Assembly: GCA_035533615.1 (NCBI GenBank)
Contig: DATLTM010000003.1
Coordinates: 1 to 43,524, forward strand
Reading direction: 5' to 3'
Origin: C7867-001 sp035533615
GTDB lineage: Bacteria > Patescibacteriota > Minisyncoccia > Phycocordibacterales > Phycocordibacteraceae
DNA length: 43,524 nt
The notes beneath the pieces are model-generated. The model did no database searches, had not been told where the DNA came from, and saw only the letters and a list, made by a program, of their open reading frames with translations. Of the stretch, positions 33,098 through 39,819 are shown one piece after another (positions within the stretch are counted from its first letter, which is position 1; each line of letters begins with the position of its first letter). The position numbers were made by a program, and so were the translations under genes.

Positions 33098-33126
33098 GAC
33101 CGCTGAATAGGGAGCATCAGAACTTG
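33098..33126 (-). repeat. Island boundary repeat (diverged copy)
   Basis: GACCGCTGAATAGGGAGCA then TCAGAACTTG on the plus strand, between the minus-strand 48-aa gene and the plus-strand GST gene. Confidence 0.5.
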
Positions 33127-33189
33127 CATTACAGTATAACCCCTTTGGGGCGGAAATTCTGACACAGTAACTAATGGTATACTCCAGCA

Positions 33190-33807
33190 ATGATTAAGTT
33201 ATATACGTGGCCTACACCAAATGGCTATAAGGTTTCCATTATGCTCGAAGAACTCAAACTTCCTTATGAAATAATCCCGGTTCATATTGGCAAGGGCGAG
33301 CAGAAAAAACCGAGCTTTTTGAAACTCAACCCCAATCATAAGATACCCGTGCTCGTCGATGGCAAGACAACCATCTTCGAATCTGGCGCGATACTCATCT
33401 ATCTCGCAGAGAAAAATGGTGCGCTTCTGCCGATGAAAGGGCCTAAACGTTATGAGACGCTTGAATGGCTTATGTTTCAGATGGCAAGTGTCGGACCCAT
33501 GTTCGGGCAGGCGAATCATTTCCGCAAGTATGCTCCAAAGAAAGTCCCTTACGCAATTGAACGCTACGACACAGAAGTCGTGCGTATATTCGGCGTACTC
33601 GAAAGTAAGCTCAAGAAAAGTAATTACCTCGCTGGCTCGTATTCCATCGCTGACATCGCAACCTGGCCGTGGGTGTGCATTCATAAAAATATGGGCATTG
33701 GGTTGAAAAGATACCCTGGGGTGCATCGTTGGCTTGAGCGTGTGAAGCGGCGCCCTGCAGTGCGGCATGCGCTAGCGAAGGTAAGCGATGCATGTGCCAA
33801 GTCTTAA
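33190..33807 (+). CDS. Glutathione S-transferase-like protein
   Basis: A 205-aa protein with the two-domain GST layout. The N-terminal thioredoxin-like domain has KLYTWPTPNGYKV, NHKIPVLVDG (cis-Pro) and FESGAILIYLAEK (the ESxAI gamma-glutamyl-binding motif). The C-terminal helical domain ends with YSIADIATWPWV and FPGVxxWxxRVxxRP-like YPGVHRWLERVKRRPAV. It is closest to the Nu-class/YfcG-YghU group, some of which act as disulfide reductases with glutathione. GSTs are rare in CPR, so gene transfer from a proteobacterium is likely. TATACT ends 6 nt before the ATG. Confidence 0.88.
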   Translation: MIKLYTWPTPNGYKVSIMLEELKLPYEIIPVHIGKGEQKKPSFLKLNPNHKIPVLVDGKTTIFESGAILIYLAEKNGALLPMKGPKRYETLEWLMFQMASVGPMFGQANHFRKYAPKKVPYAIERYDTEVVRIFGVLESKLKKSNYLAGSYSIADIATWPWVCIHKNMGIGLKRYPGVHRWLERVKRRPAVRHALAKVSDACAKS

Positions 33808-33810
33808 AGA

Positions 33811-33836
33811 CCGGATATAAGGAGGTTCGAATCAAC
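33811..33836 (+). repeat. Island repeat, diverged and in the opposite orientation
   Basis: CCGGATATAAGGAGGTTCGA then ATC resembles the plus-strand core GGATAGAGGATATTCGAACC, and lies between GST and DoxX-like genes just before a TATTAT box. Confidence 0.35.
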
Positions 33837-33857
33837 GCGATATTATACGTTTGAATT

Positions 33858-34217
33858 ATGTGGCGATTTTTTGCATCTAACCTTTTGCTCCGTGTTGCCA
33901 TCGCCTTTGCATTCCTTTATGCGGCCATCGACTCATTGATAGAACCGAACTTGTGGGTTACTTTCTTTCCGCCCATCCTGCTTACGGTTATCCCAGGTAA
34001 TTCGCTGTTAGTAGTCTGGAGCGTTGTGGAGATTGTCATCGCTTTATGGATATTGTCAGGCAAGTACATTTTCATTCCTTCGCTTTTTGCAGCAGCGTCG
34101 CTTGTCGCCATCGTTTTCTTTAACATCCCGCTGATGCAGATTGTGTTTCGAGACCTTGCGCTTGCGTGCGTTGCCCTGTTCCTTGCACTTCAAAGTCTTT
34201 CCCCAGTATCTAGCTAG
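33858..34217 (+). CDS. DoxX-like small membrane protein (119 aa)
   Basis: Four membrane helices fill nearly the whole 119 residues (about 8-26, 46-64, 70-88, 96-114), with a basic/aromatic start (MWRFFASNLLLRV). The pattern suits the DoxX/DoxX-like family. A redox function is only suggested by its neighbour, the GST-like gene, 50 nt upstream on the same strand. It has its own TATTAT box 11 nt before the ATG, so it may be separately transcribed. Confidence 0.65.
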   Translation: MWRFFASNLLLRVAIAFAFLYAAIDSLIEPNLWVTFFPPILLTVIPGNSLLVVWSVVEIVIALWILSGKYIFIPSLFAAASLVAIVFFNIPLMQIVFRDLALACVALFLALQSLSPVSS

Positions 34218-34282
34218 CTTGAGCTTGTGCCGAATGACGCATTTGCTATTCTATTTCATGTTATTCATCTCACGCAACCAAC

Positions 34283-34756
34283 ATGAACAAATCGGTAGTT
34301 ATGTGGACAGTGCTAGCGGTCATTGTTATTGCTGGCGGATGGTATTGGCTCTCGATGAGCCAGACTTCATCAGCGATAATTGCGCCAACACAAACGGTCG
34401 CTACCCAGCCCACTGCGGTCGTGTCGTCAACCACGCCAGTGCTAAATGTACATTCTGACCCAACGCTTGGTACCTACCTTGTTGCTGCTAACGGTATGAC
34501 GCTTTATGTAGATACGAAAGATACGAATGGCGTTAGCACTTGCACAGGTGTTTGTGCCGCGAATTGGCCCCCCTATATTGTAAATAACGAACCAACATTT
34601 ACTGGAGGAGTAGGTGTTTCGGGAGCGATCACTGTAATTAGCGATACCATGCAGCTTACCTATAAGGGTATGCCGCTTTATTTCTGGATCAAGGATACCA
34701 AGGTAGGTGATGCGACTGGAAATAAAATCGGCAATTTCGTCCTTGCCAAGCCGTAA
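34283..34756 (+). CDS. Anchored protein with secreted repeat (PF03640, lipoprotein_15 type)
   Basis: A 157-aa protein with a signal anchor (about 8-24), a Thr/Val linker and two copies of the short PF03640-type motif: YLVAANGMTLYVDTKDTNG with STCTGVCAANWPPYIV, and LTYKGMPLYFWIKDTKVGD. The conserved Cys pair is present. Family members are exported proteins of unknown function, often near redox or membrane proteins. It follows the GST-like and DoxX-like genes on the plus strand. Confidence 0.82.
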   Translation: MNKSVVMWTVLAVIVIAGGWYWLSMSQTSSAIIAPTQTVATQPTAVVSSTTPVLNVHSDPTLGTYLVAANGMTLYVDTKDTNGVSTCTGVCAANWPPYIVNNEPTFTGGVGVSGAITVISDTMQLTYKGMPLYFWIKDTKVGDATGNKIGNFVLAKP

Positions 34757-34790
34757 TTGAATACGGATTAAGCCCTGTCAGAGAAAACAA

Positions 34791-34815
34791 AGCCGCCTTT
34801 ATTAGGGAGGCGGCT
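34791..34815 (-). terminator. Terminator of the 113-aa gene
   Basis: An 8-bp stem (34791-34798 with 34808-34815), followed on the minus strand by TTTGTTTTC. It lies beyond the stop of the minus-strand gene 34842-35183. Confidence 0.6.
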
Positions 34816-34841
34816 GGGGCACTCTAGTAAGATTCCCCCTG

Positions 34842-35183
34842 TCAATTCATTCCTCGAGACATACCACGTTTGAGCGTCGCATGAAGTGATTTCTTTTGCA
34901 CAGACCGCTTCCAGAGATCGTAGCGCGTGATTATGTCGTTGGATTTCTCCTTGAAGACCTCGATTTTGAGGTTGAATTGTGGGATGGCGGCGATGGCTCG
35001 ACGCACATCTGCATAGCCGCGCGGACACTCCCAGAGGTCGCGTCTCTTTTTGTCAATGCACAGTTTCTCCCGATGTTCACACTCCTGATTTTGCTCACCG
35101 ATAATCTTGGCGAGGTATTCATTCGTGGCTGGATCATTATTGATCGCATACAGATACCACCTGACTACTTGTTTTATGCACAT
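34842..35183 (-). CDS. Unknown protein (113 aa)
   Basis: The start is supported by a Shine-Dalgarno sequence (GAGGTGA, 4-6 nt before the ATG). The product is soluble and charged, with a helical N-terminus (VVRWYLYAINNDPATNEYLAK). It has a Cys-containing middle (QNQECEHREKLCIDKKRRDLWECPRG) that could bind metal, and a basic C-terminus. I do not recognise a family. It has a separate terminator. The 290-nt stretch upstream holds one possible 22-aa leaderless frame (35210-35278, minus strand), which I list only here. Confidence 0.55.
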   Translation of the reverse strand: MCIKQVVRWYLYAINNDPATNEYLAKIIGEQNQECEHREKLCIDKKRRDLWECPRGYADVRRAIAAIPQFNLKIEVFKEKSNDIITRYDLWKRSVQKKSLHATLKRGMSRGMN

Positions 35184-35445
35184 AGTTCACCTCGCTTTTC
35201 ATATAAAGTTCATCTGTGACCGAGTTTACGCTCTTCTGCGACGTTGGGGAAGGCGTAAGTATTTTGGTTCCAGGTCATATCGTCAATATACAGAGCCTAT
35301 GCAATACGGACTTTTTATTTTCTAAAAAACAGCGATTAGATTTGAACGCATTTTGTGCTGAATCTTAAGCAACAGGAATGCGCAAAAATACGCTATCAGA
35401 AACGGCAATAAGAAAAGCAGTGGCAGTTAAGAATCTGGCAAAATG

Positions 35446-35470
35446 AAAAGACGCCGCGGGGGCGTCTTTT
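35446..35470. terminator. Bidirectional terminator
   Basis: A perfect 10-bp stem (35446-35455 with 35461-35470) with A/T-rich outer ends, next to the stop codon of the RlpA-like gene. Confidence 0.75.
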
Positions 35471-35472
35471 TG

Positions 35473-35832
35473 TTACTTGCGAATTATGCTAACGGCGAGT
35501 TGCGTCACACCTTTCTCAGCGTAACCGAGTATCTTTGCCGCAGCATACGAAAGATCTAAATCCCGGCCCGTTACATAAGGACCGCGATCTTGAACAACAA
35601 CAATCAAACTCCGGCCATTCATCGGATTTTCTACAAGCAATGTAGTGCCGAGCGGAAGCGTCCGATTCGCCGCAATCGTCGGGTCGTTACTATTGAATGG
35701 TAGCCGGTTTGCCATGGGCTTGCCTTCAAGGCCAGGTCCATACCAGCTCGCAATGACTATCCTAGTGTCTGCTCTTACCGGAGTGCATAGAAAGAACAAA
35801 AGCAAAACAAATACTACTGAAATACCCTTCAT
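35473..35832 (-). CDS. Secreted RlpA-like double-psi beta-barrel protein
   Basis: The ATG at 35832 lies 6 nt after AGGAG; the TTG three bases upstream is not needed. The 119-aa product has a signal peptide (to about residue 22) and a complete RlpA-like DPBB domain: ASWYGPGLEGKPMANRLPF, TIAANRTLPLGTTLLV, VVVQDRGPYVTGRDLDLSY and AAKILGYAEKG. The Asp in the QDRGP/RDLDLS region is the one needed for lytic transglycosylase activity in RlpA. It is the minimal domain, without SPOR. It probably acts on the cell wall. Confidence 0.88.
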   Translation of the reverse strand: MKGISVVFVLLLFFLCTPVRADTRIVIASWYGPGLEGKPMANRLPFNSNDPTIAANRTLPLGTTLLVENPMNGRSLIVVVQDRGPYVTGRDLDLSYAAAKILGYAEKGVTQLAVSIIRK

Positions 35833-35961
35833 CAATTACTCCTAAATGGTTCCAGTAAGAGTTACTACACCTCAATAGGGGAATTTGTTACAAGATATAA
35901 AATTTGATTGGCAGGGAAGGAGAGGGCAGTGATGTAGATTGTCTTGGAGCAGATACAAAAA

Positions 35962-35985
35962 GAAACCTCGTCGGAACGAGGTTTC
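35962..35985 (-). terminator. Terminator of the 136-aa membrane protein gene
   Basis: A perfect 9-bp stem (35962-35970 with 35977-35985), followed on the minus strand by TTTTTG. Confidence 0.75.
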
Positions 35986-36012
35986 GAATTTAGCCGAGAC
36001 CGTAGTAGTGGG

Positions 36013-36423
36013 TTACTTCGCGACGAGTGTCGCGCCATCCAGCGTTTTGAGCTTCAGCAGCTGACTGGCACAGTTGTCGGCAATTGCATCCTTGATATAC
36101 GAATCCAGTTTCTGACCCGGTTCAGTGACCCACTTACCTTTTTCGATGTAAGTTGAGTCTTGCCAGGACGAATCCTGGTCTTGCTTGTAGAGTGCCTTCC
36201 ATGCGGCGACCGAGTTTGGTTGTTGCTCGAATCGTGCCATACAGACGGGCGTAGCGTAGGCTACGACTGCCGTCTGTGCCTGCTGCGCGGCTATCTGTTT
36301 TGCAGCCCCTGCACTCATCCAGCCGAAACCTGACGAGAGGACCATCCACCAGACCATGGCTCCCACCACTCCGCCCCAGAAACCGTGCTTTACCAAGGCG
36401 GGTATCTCAAAGGACTTTTTCAT
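36013..36423 (-). CDS. Single-span membrane protein of a Proteobacteria-like family (136 aa)
   Basis: The start at 36423 lies 6 nt after AGGAG. A short cytoplasmic end (MKKSFEIPALVKHG) is followed by a Gly-rich membrane helix (FWGGVVGAMVWWMVLSSGFG). A domain of about 90 residues comes next (QQAQTAVVAYATPVCMARFE, then a helical Lys/Gln part and ADNCASQLLKL). I recall a family with the same 'KHGFWGxxxGA ... AxxPxCxxxF' outline in alphaproteobacteria, of unknown function, so transfer is likely. It has its own promoter (36473-36500), a repeat copy beyond it, and its own terminator. Confidence 0.7.
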   Translation of the reverse strand: MKKSFEIPALVKHGFWGGVVGAMVWWMVLSSGFGWMSAGAAKQIAAQQAQTAVVAYATPVCMARFEQQPNSVAAWKALYKQDQDSSWQDSTYIEKGKWVTEPGQKLDSYIKDAIADNCASQLLKLKTLDGATLVAK

Positions 36424-36472
36424 GCACATCTCCTCGGTTCCTAGAGGAAAGGAATTTCCTCCTAGTTTTGCT

Positions 36473-36500
36473 ATAATACTGAGAATCACATACTTGTCAA
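36473..36500 (-). promoter_or_regulatory. Promoter of the 136-aa membrane protein gene
   Basis: TTGACA (36495-36500) and TATTAT (36473-36478), 16-bp spacer, minus strand, next to repeat copy 36507-36536. Confidence 0.7.
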
Positions 36501-36506
36501 TTTTTT

Positions 36507-36536
36507 GGTTCGCTAGATAGAAGATATTCGGATCTG
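36507..36536 (-). repeat. Island boundary repeat
   Basis: Plus strand GGTTCGCTAGATAGAAGAT then ATTCGGATCTG, between divergent promoters of 36013-36423 (minus) and 36595-37002 (plus). Confidence 0.6.
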
Positions 36537-36594
36537 CTTTGCTCAAAGTGCTATACTGAACAGATGACTACAATCTATTAGGTATACTTTATCT

Positions 36595-37002
36595 ATGGAA
36601 ACTCATCCCCTTACCGCTTCAGTGCTTCAAGACGACATAGTGCTCATAATTATTCAAGGAAATGTTACCGAAGATAGACTCCCGTTACTCAGAGAGGATA
36701 TAGAAAAAGGAACTGCCCTCCTCCAGGAGGAGTCACAGCGGGTTCTGCACCCGCTTCGTGTGCTTGTTGATTTGAGCAATCTCAACGATACCTATTCGCC
36801 AGAGGCTCTGTTATTGCTTGCCGACTTTGAGAAGAAGAACCGATCATATGTAGAAAGAACCATATGTTTCGGGGCAGATATAAAAATCAGATTCGCCGGT
36901 GAGATAATTTCAGCACTTTCAAACCGCGAGAACATTTCTTTTTTTGATACCAAAGAAGAGGCTTTAGCATCACTTAAAAGTGATGCTTCTCAGAGCAGAT
37001 AG
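36595..37002 (+). CDS. STAS-like/SpoIIAA-like protein (135 aa)
   Basis: A 135-aa soluble acidic protein with alternating beta strands and helices: DDIVLIIIQGNVTEDRLPLL, PLRVLVDLSNLND, YSPEALLLLADFEKKN, and ISFFDTKEEALASL at the end. This is the order of a STAS/SpoIIAA-like fold, in which the last segment is the usual 'F.s.eeAl.wL' helix. Such proteins often take part in signalling or stress responses. TATACT ends 6 nt before the ATG (leaderless). The domain call is from fold pattern, so moderate. Confidence 0.6.
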   Translation: METHPLTASVLQDDIVLIIIQGNVTEDRLPLLREDIEKGTALLQEESQRVLHPLRVLVDLSNLNDTYSPEALLLLADFEKKNRSYVERTICFGADIKIRFAGEIISALSNRENISFFDTKEEALASLKSDASQSR

Positions 37003-37080
37003 CCCTATCCCATAAAGACAAAGTATCTTCGAACGTATCCAAGAGGGAAGCGATTGGGAATCAACAACAATTCTTTCTTC

Positions 37081-37332
37081 TTACCTAGGAACTCGAGCTG
37101 TTCTGCGAGAATTCAGAATCAACATAGATCGAAAGACTCTCTTTGAAGAAGTAATGAATCGGAAAAAATTCCTAGAAAATTGAATCTGCATTTCTCTAAC
37201 GAAATATTTTGCTGGCTGGAAAATGTATTTATGCTCAAGCTCCAAAAGGAAAATAGTCGAGACTATACCAGTTGCAACACCAACGATCCAGAAAAGCACA
37301 ACCACCTCCGCCATCAGTACATACATAAGCAT
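37081..37332 (-). CDS. Possible single-span membrane protein (83 aa)
   Basis: One hydrophobic helix (about 3-30, MAEVVVLFWIVGVATGIVST) is followed by a basic amphipathic tail. No family is recognised and no Shine-Dalgarno sequence is visible. A repeat copy (37396-37424) and AT-rich promoter-like sequence lie upstream on the minus strand, as for other island genes. A later ATG at codon 7 (MAEVV) is equally good. Confidence 0.4.
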   Translation of the reverse strand: MLMYVLMAEVVVLFWIVGVATGIVSTIFLLELEHKYIFQPAKYFVREMQIQFSRNFFRFITSSKRVFRSMLILNSRRTARVPR

Positions 37333-37395
37333 GATGACGAGTGATGAATTAGTTCTATTACAATATAAATCATGAAGGATCGTTTTTAATGATTT

Positions 37396-37424
37396 GATCC
37401 GCTGGATAGAGGATGTTCGAACGT
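37396..37424 (-). repeat. Island boundary repeat
   Basis: Plus strand GATCCGCTGGATAGAGGAT then GTTCGAACGT, upstream of the 83-aa gene on the minus strand. Confidence 0.65.
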
Positions 37425-37462
37425 ATTTTGTCTAAACTATTTTATTCAAAACCTGTTTGAGG

Positions 37463-37599
37463 TAAAGAAAACCCCAGGCGCTGTAGCGACCTGGGGGAGC
37501 TTTTTAAAAGATCGCCTTCTTGCGCCCTGACTTGCTCAAGGGCAGTCACGCACGAAGTGGGGAGCTGTCTCAGCCGAGCCGTCCCGTCGCTTTATCGGC
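37463..37599 (-). ncRNA. Candidate structured RNA (about 137 nt)
   Basis: A promoter (TTGACA, 17 bp, TAACTT at 37606-37634, minus strand) and a terminator (37472-37496, then TTTTC) enclose about 137 nt. The segment contains a GGCUG-AGA-CAGCU hairpin and a GACUGC ... GCAAGUC hairpin. It also has a GCCCU/AGGGC pair that crosses the second hairpin and could form a pseudoknot. The only frame is 21 codons (ATG at 37601), lying on or upstream of the expected start site, so an RNA product is more likely than a peptide. I match it to no known class. Confidence 0.45.
37472..37496 (-). terminator. Terminator of the candidate RNA
   Basis: A 7-bp GC-rich stem (37472-37478 with 37490-37496), followed on the minus strand by TTTTCTTT. 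Confidence 0.7.
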
Positions 37600-37605
37600 A
37601 TAGAA

Positions 37606-37634
37606 AAGTTAGCATGCTTCATATACTTTGTCAA
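37606..37634 (-). promoter_or_regulatory. Promoter of the candidate RNA
   Basis: TTGACA (37629-37634) and TAACTT (37606-37611), 17-bp spacer, minus strand, adjoining repeat copy 37637-37666. Confidence 0.7.
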
Positions 37635-37636
37635 GC

Positions 37637-37666
37637 GCTCCGCTGGATAGAGGATATTCGAACCTG
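37637..37666 (-). repeat. Island boundary repeat
   Basis: Plus strand GCTCCGCTGGATAGAGGAT then ATTCGAACCTG, a consensus copy lying between a minus-strand promoter and the leaderless plus-strand gene at 37687. Confidence 0.75.
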
Positions 37667-37686
37667 TTGTGGGGTATACTCTCTCA

Positions 37687-37920
37687 ATGGAACGTCTTAA
37701 TTTCCCCTCTCATGAGCAAGGAGATGGCTATCTCGTACTTGTTGGGAACCTCATGCAGCAGCAGCTCGCGGAGCGTCATGGCGAGACTATCGAGACCTTT
37801 ATAGAGAGGCACGCAGCGCAATTTCGCGATGTACTGAATAAACATCCTGAATACATCGCAAAATTTGACGATAACGCTGAAGAGACGCTACAACACATTG
37901 AAACAATTCTCTACCATTAG
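37687..37920 (+). CDS. Unknown small acidic protein (77 aa)
   Basis: The ATG at 37687 lies 6 nt after TATACT (37675-37680); an upstream in-frame TTG overlaps that box and is rejected. The product is soluble and helical (GYLVLVGNLMQQQLAERHGE, IERHAAQFRDVLNKHP), with no motif I can name. It lies on the plus strand between minus-strand units. Confidence 0.55.
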   Translation: MERLNFPSHEQGDGYLVLVGNLMQQQLAERHGETIETFIERHAAQFRDVLNKHPEYIAKFDDNAEETLQHIETILYH

Positions 37921-37994
37921 GATCTGTGACCGCCAGTTGGATGAGTTCAGAACTCTAGATTGGAGGAGTATTGAGAAGGAATTGGGGGAGTTGA

Positions 37995-38019
37995 GTTGAA
38001 TAGAGGCTGTTAGGACCTG
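37995..38019 (-). repeat. Island boundary repeat (partial)
   Basis: Plus strand GTTGAATAGAGGCTGTTAGG then ACCTG. It directly follows, on the minus strand, the T-run of the trypsin-like gene's terminator. A more diverged relative lies at 37928-37955. Confidence 0.5.
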
Positions 38020-38033
38020 TTTGGTATAAAAAA

Positions 38034-38062
38034 TCCGTCCAGGCCGCATTGGCGAGGACGGA
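38034..38062 (-). terminator. Terminator of the trypsin-like gene
   Basis: A 7-bp stem (38034-38040 with 38056-38062), followed on the minus strand by TTTTTTATACC. Confidence 0.65.
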
Positions 38063-38075
38063 AATTGCTGTCGGC

Positions 38076-38993
38076 TCACTGGTTCTTGTAGAGCTTAAGA
38101 AGTGCCGGGAAGTTCTTCGACGATGGTGCATATGTTGCTCCTCCACCGGTTGAAGTAACGATTCCAATGACTTCGCCCCACTCGTTATAGAGCGGACTAC
38201 CCGAGAAACCAGCTTCGGTTTCGCCCGCGATACGGATCAGCTGATACTGCGTTGGAATGACTTCATAAAATGGTTCGCGTTCTCCCATACCGGAAAGATT
38301 CTGCGAGATACCAGCATTACCTTTCGCGGCAACGGTGCCGAAAAAGGAAACTGGTCCAATCATCGAGATAGTATTCGGTGCGGTCTTGGTTTGAGCAGTA
38401 TCGACTATCACGTTCTCTTGTATTGACCTTCCATATACTGCTTCGCCAACGACTGCTTCTTTGAAGGGAAGCCCGCGCATGCCATTCGGCACCTTCTCGA
38501 CTTGAAGCAGTGCCAGATCCGCTTCTGAGATACTGCCAATATAACGAGCAGGAACACCACGGAAGGTTATTCCTTTGCCGTTTAACTGCTCGATGTAAGG
38601 CGGTAAGCAATGGTGCGCAGTGATGACCAGTCGTTTTTCCATGCTGGCTAGGAAACCGCCACACCGGAGTGTTTCTGTGACTCGCGCCGTCGTTTTTATT
38701 TTAATTTCGATGAGGCCGTATCCCTCCCTGTAGGCTTTTTCGACAGCAATCGGCAACAGAGCCGACTGATAAGCAATTGCAGTCTCGTACGGTACTTCGA
38801 TGCACTGCTTACCGAAGCACAACTTGCGAATATCGCCGCGCCCACGCGCTTCCACGCGCTTTGAGACAGATGTCTCTTCCTTGATAGGAATGGTTGTGCT
38901 CGAAGCGTTTGCTGGCGACGGTACCTGTGCTATTGCCGTCGTTACTGCTCCGATCAGCAGACGTGCCACAAGAATCCCAACTAATTTTTTCAT
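38076..38993 (-). CDS. Secreted trypsin-like serine peptidase
   Basis: A 305-aa protein with a signal peptide (about 1-22), a pro-like region and a chymotrypsin-fold domain. The catalytic residues are visible: His128 in ITAHHCLPP, Asp159 in SEADLALLQ, and Ser264 in AGFSGSPLYNEWGEVIGI. CGGFLASMEKRLV precedes the His as in secreted family members. Its natural substrate is unknown; it may act on surface or host proteins. AGGTGG lies about 5 nt before the ATG. The promoter is at 39057-39084, beyond a perfect CCCCAATTGGGG palindrome, and a repeat copy follows. Confidence 0.85.
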   Translation of the reverse strand: MKKLVGILVARLLIGAVTTAIAQVPSPANASSTTIPIKEETSVSKRVEARGRGDIRKLCFGKQCIEVPYETAIAYQSALLPIAVEKAYREGYGLIEIKIKTTARVTETLRCGGFLASMEKRLVITAHHCLPPYIEQLNGKGITFRGVPARYIGSISEADLALLQVEKVPNGMRGLPFKEAVVGEAVYGRSIQENVIVDTAQTKTAPNTISMIGPVSFFGTVAAKGNAGISQNLSGMGEREPFYEVIPTQYQLIRIAGETEAGFSGSPLYNEWGEVIGIVTSTGGGATYAPSSKNFPALLKLYKNQ

Positions 38994-39056
38994 TTTTCCA
39001 CCTCATGTTTGTCAGTGAACTATTACCCCAATTGGGGATCTGAGAACCTGAAGTCT

Positions 39057-39084
39057 ATAATATCACAATATATAGAAAAAGCAA
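39057..39084 (-). promoter_or_regulatory. Promoter of the trypsin-like gene
   Basis: TTGCTT (39079-39084) and TATTAT (39057-39062), 16-bp spacer, minus strand; repeat copy 39089-39117 adjoins the -35. Confidence 0.6.
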
Positions 39085-39088
39085 ATTT

Positions 39089-39117
39089 GCTCCGCTGGAT
39101 AGAGGATGTTCGGACCT
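39089..39117 (-). repeat. Island boundary repeat
   Basis: Plus strand GCTCCGCTGGATAGAGGAT then GTTCGGACCT, between the terminator of the NDT-like gene and the promoter of the trypsin-like gene. Confidence 0.75.
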
Positions 39118-39138
39118 AGGTGGTATAGAAACAATAAG

Positions 39139-39166
39139 CCCGTCACAGGCCTATTGCTGTAACGGG
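39139..39166 (-). terminator. Terminator of the NDT-like gene
   Basis: A 10-bp stem with one mismatch (39139-39148 with 39157-39166), followed on the minus strand by CTTATTGTTT. Confidence 0.65.
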
Positions 39167-39179
39167 TCTTTGAACAACG

Positions 39180-39707
39180 TCATTCGGGAATGAGAGCTAA
39201 GACTTTCTCCGCGTACTCCAATGGGTGCTCTTCTTTCATGAATCGTCCAATTTCTTCGCGGGTAAGATCAGAGATACCAAGCTTAAACCTCACGAGCTTT
39301 TCGCGTTCAAAATATGCCCCAAGTGACGAATGCCATCCTGGAATAAACCATCCTTTGGTAATGAGTCCACTCTCGACAAGTCGCGTGTAGAAAACCGTCA
39401 GGATGGGCATGCAATAGCCTGAATTACCTTTTGCCTCCCATGCATACGCGAGGCGACGCAATCCAAACTCATATGGGACTTGGCTGAAGATATTCTCGCC
39501 CGCCCGCTGGAGTCCGCGAATCGCAGCGTTGAACACCTCGAAATTGTGTATCTGGTTGTTCGTACCTCCCGTAGATATCGGCCCGCAAACGACACCGCTT
39601 GGACCTTGTTCACGGAGGTTCTTTACTGCTATTTCCGCTAGCGCTTCAAACGACGCGGCTTCGATACCGTGTGTCTGGAGCTCTCTGGGTCCTGCTGCAT
39701 ATACCAT
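39180..39707 (-). CDS. Nucleoside 2-deoxyribosyltransferase-like protein
   Basis: A 175-aa protein. VVCGPISTGGTNNQIHNFE, VFNAAIRGLQRAGENIFSQ and the later PGWHSSLGAYFEREKL recall the nucleoside 2-deoxyribosyltransferase/DUF4406 fold (GPmtg.p..N...Fn.aa..L...G; W..S.GA..E). These proteins bind or cleave nucleosides or nucleotide derivatives and are common in phage and accessory islands. GGAGG lies about 5 nt before the ATG. The predicted catalytic Glu would be in GAYFERE. The exact substrate is unknown. Confidence 0.65.
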   Translation of the reverse strand: MVYAAGPRELQTHGIEAASFEALAEIAVKNLREQGPSGVVCGPISTGGTNNQIHNFEVFNAAIRGLQRAGENIFSQVPYEFGLRRLAYAWEAKGNSGYCMPILTVFYTRLVESGLITKGWFIPGWHSSLGAYFEREKLVRFKLGISDLTREEIGRFMKEEHPLEYAEKVLALIPE

Positions 39708-39760
39708 GACTGCCTCCGTAGAAAATAACTATGTCAGACTGTAAATTAGCATATTAGAAT

Positions 39761-39780
39761 CGGAACCGCTATCGGTTCCG
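39761..39780. promoter_or_regulatory. Inverted repeat between the NDT-like and zeta toxin genes
   Basis: CGGAACCG ... CGGTTCCG (39761-39768 with 39773-39780, 4-nt centre) lies between divergent genes, 28 bp upstream of the toxin's TAGAAT box. It is a good candidate operator for toxin autoregulation. It also overlaps a diverged repeat copy (about 39764-39793). Confidence 0.5.
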
Positions 39781-39819
39781 ATGTCGGAAGTACCCTTTGA
39801 ATCATAGTAGAATGTAAAG

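Noticed and set aside
35210..35278. 22-aa leaderless leader peptide on the minus strand
   Set aside because: TATATT ends 6 nt before its ATG, but there is no further support and such short frames are common; mentioned only in the neighbouring gene entry.
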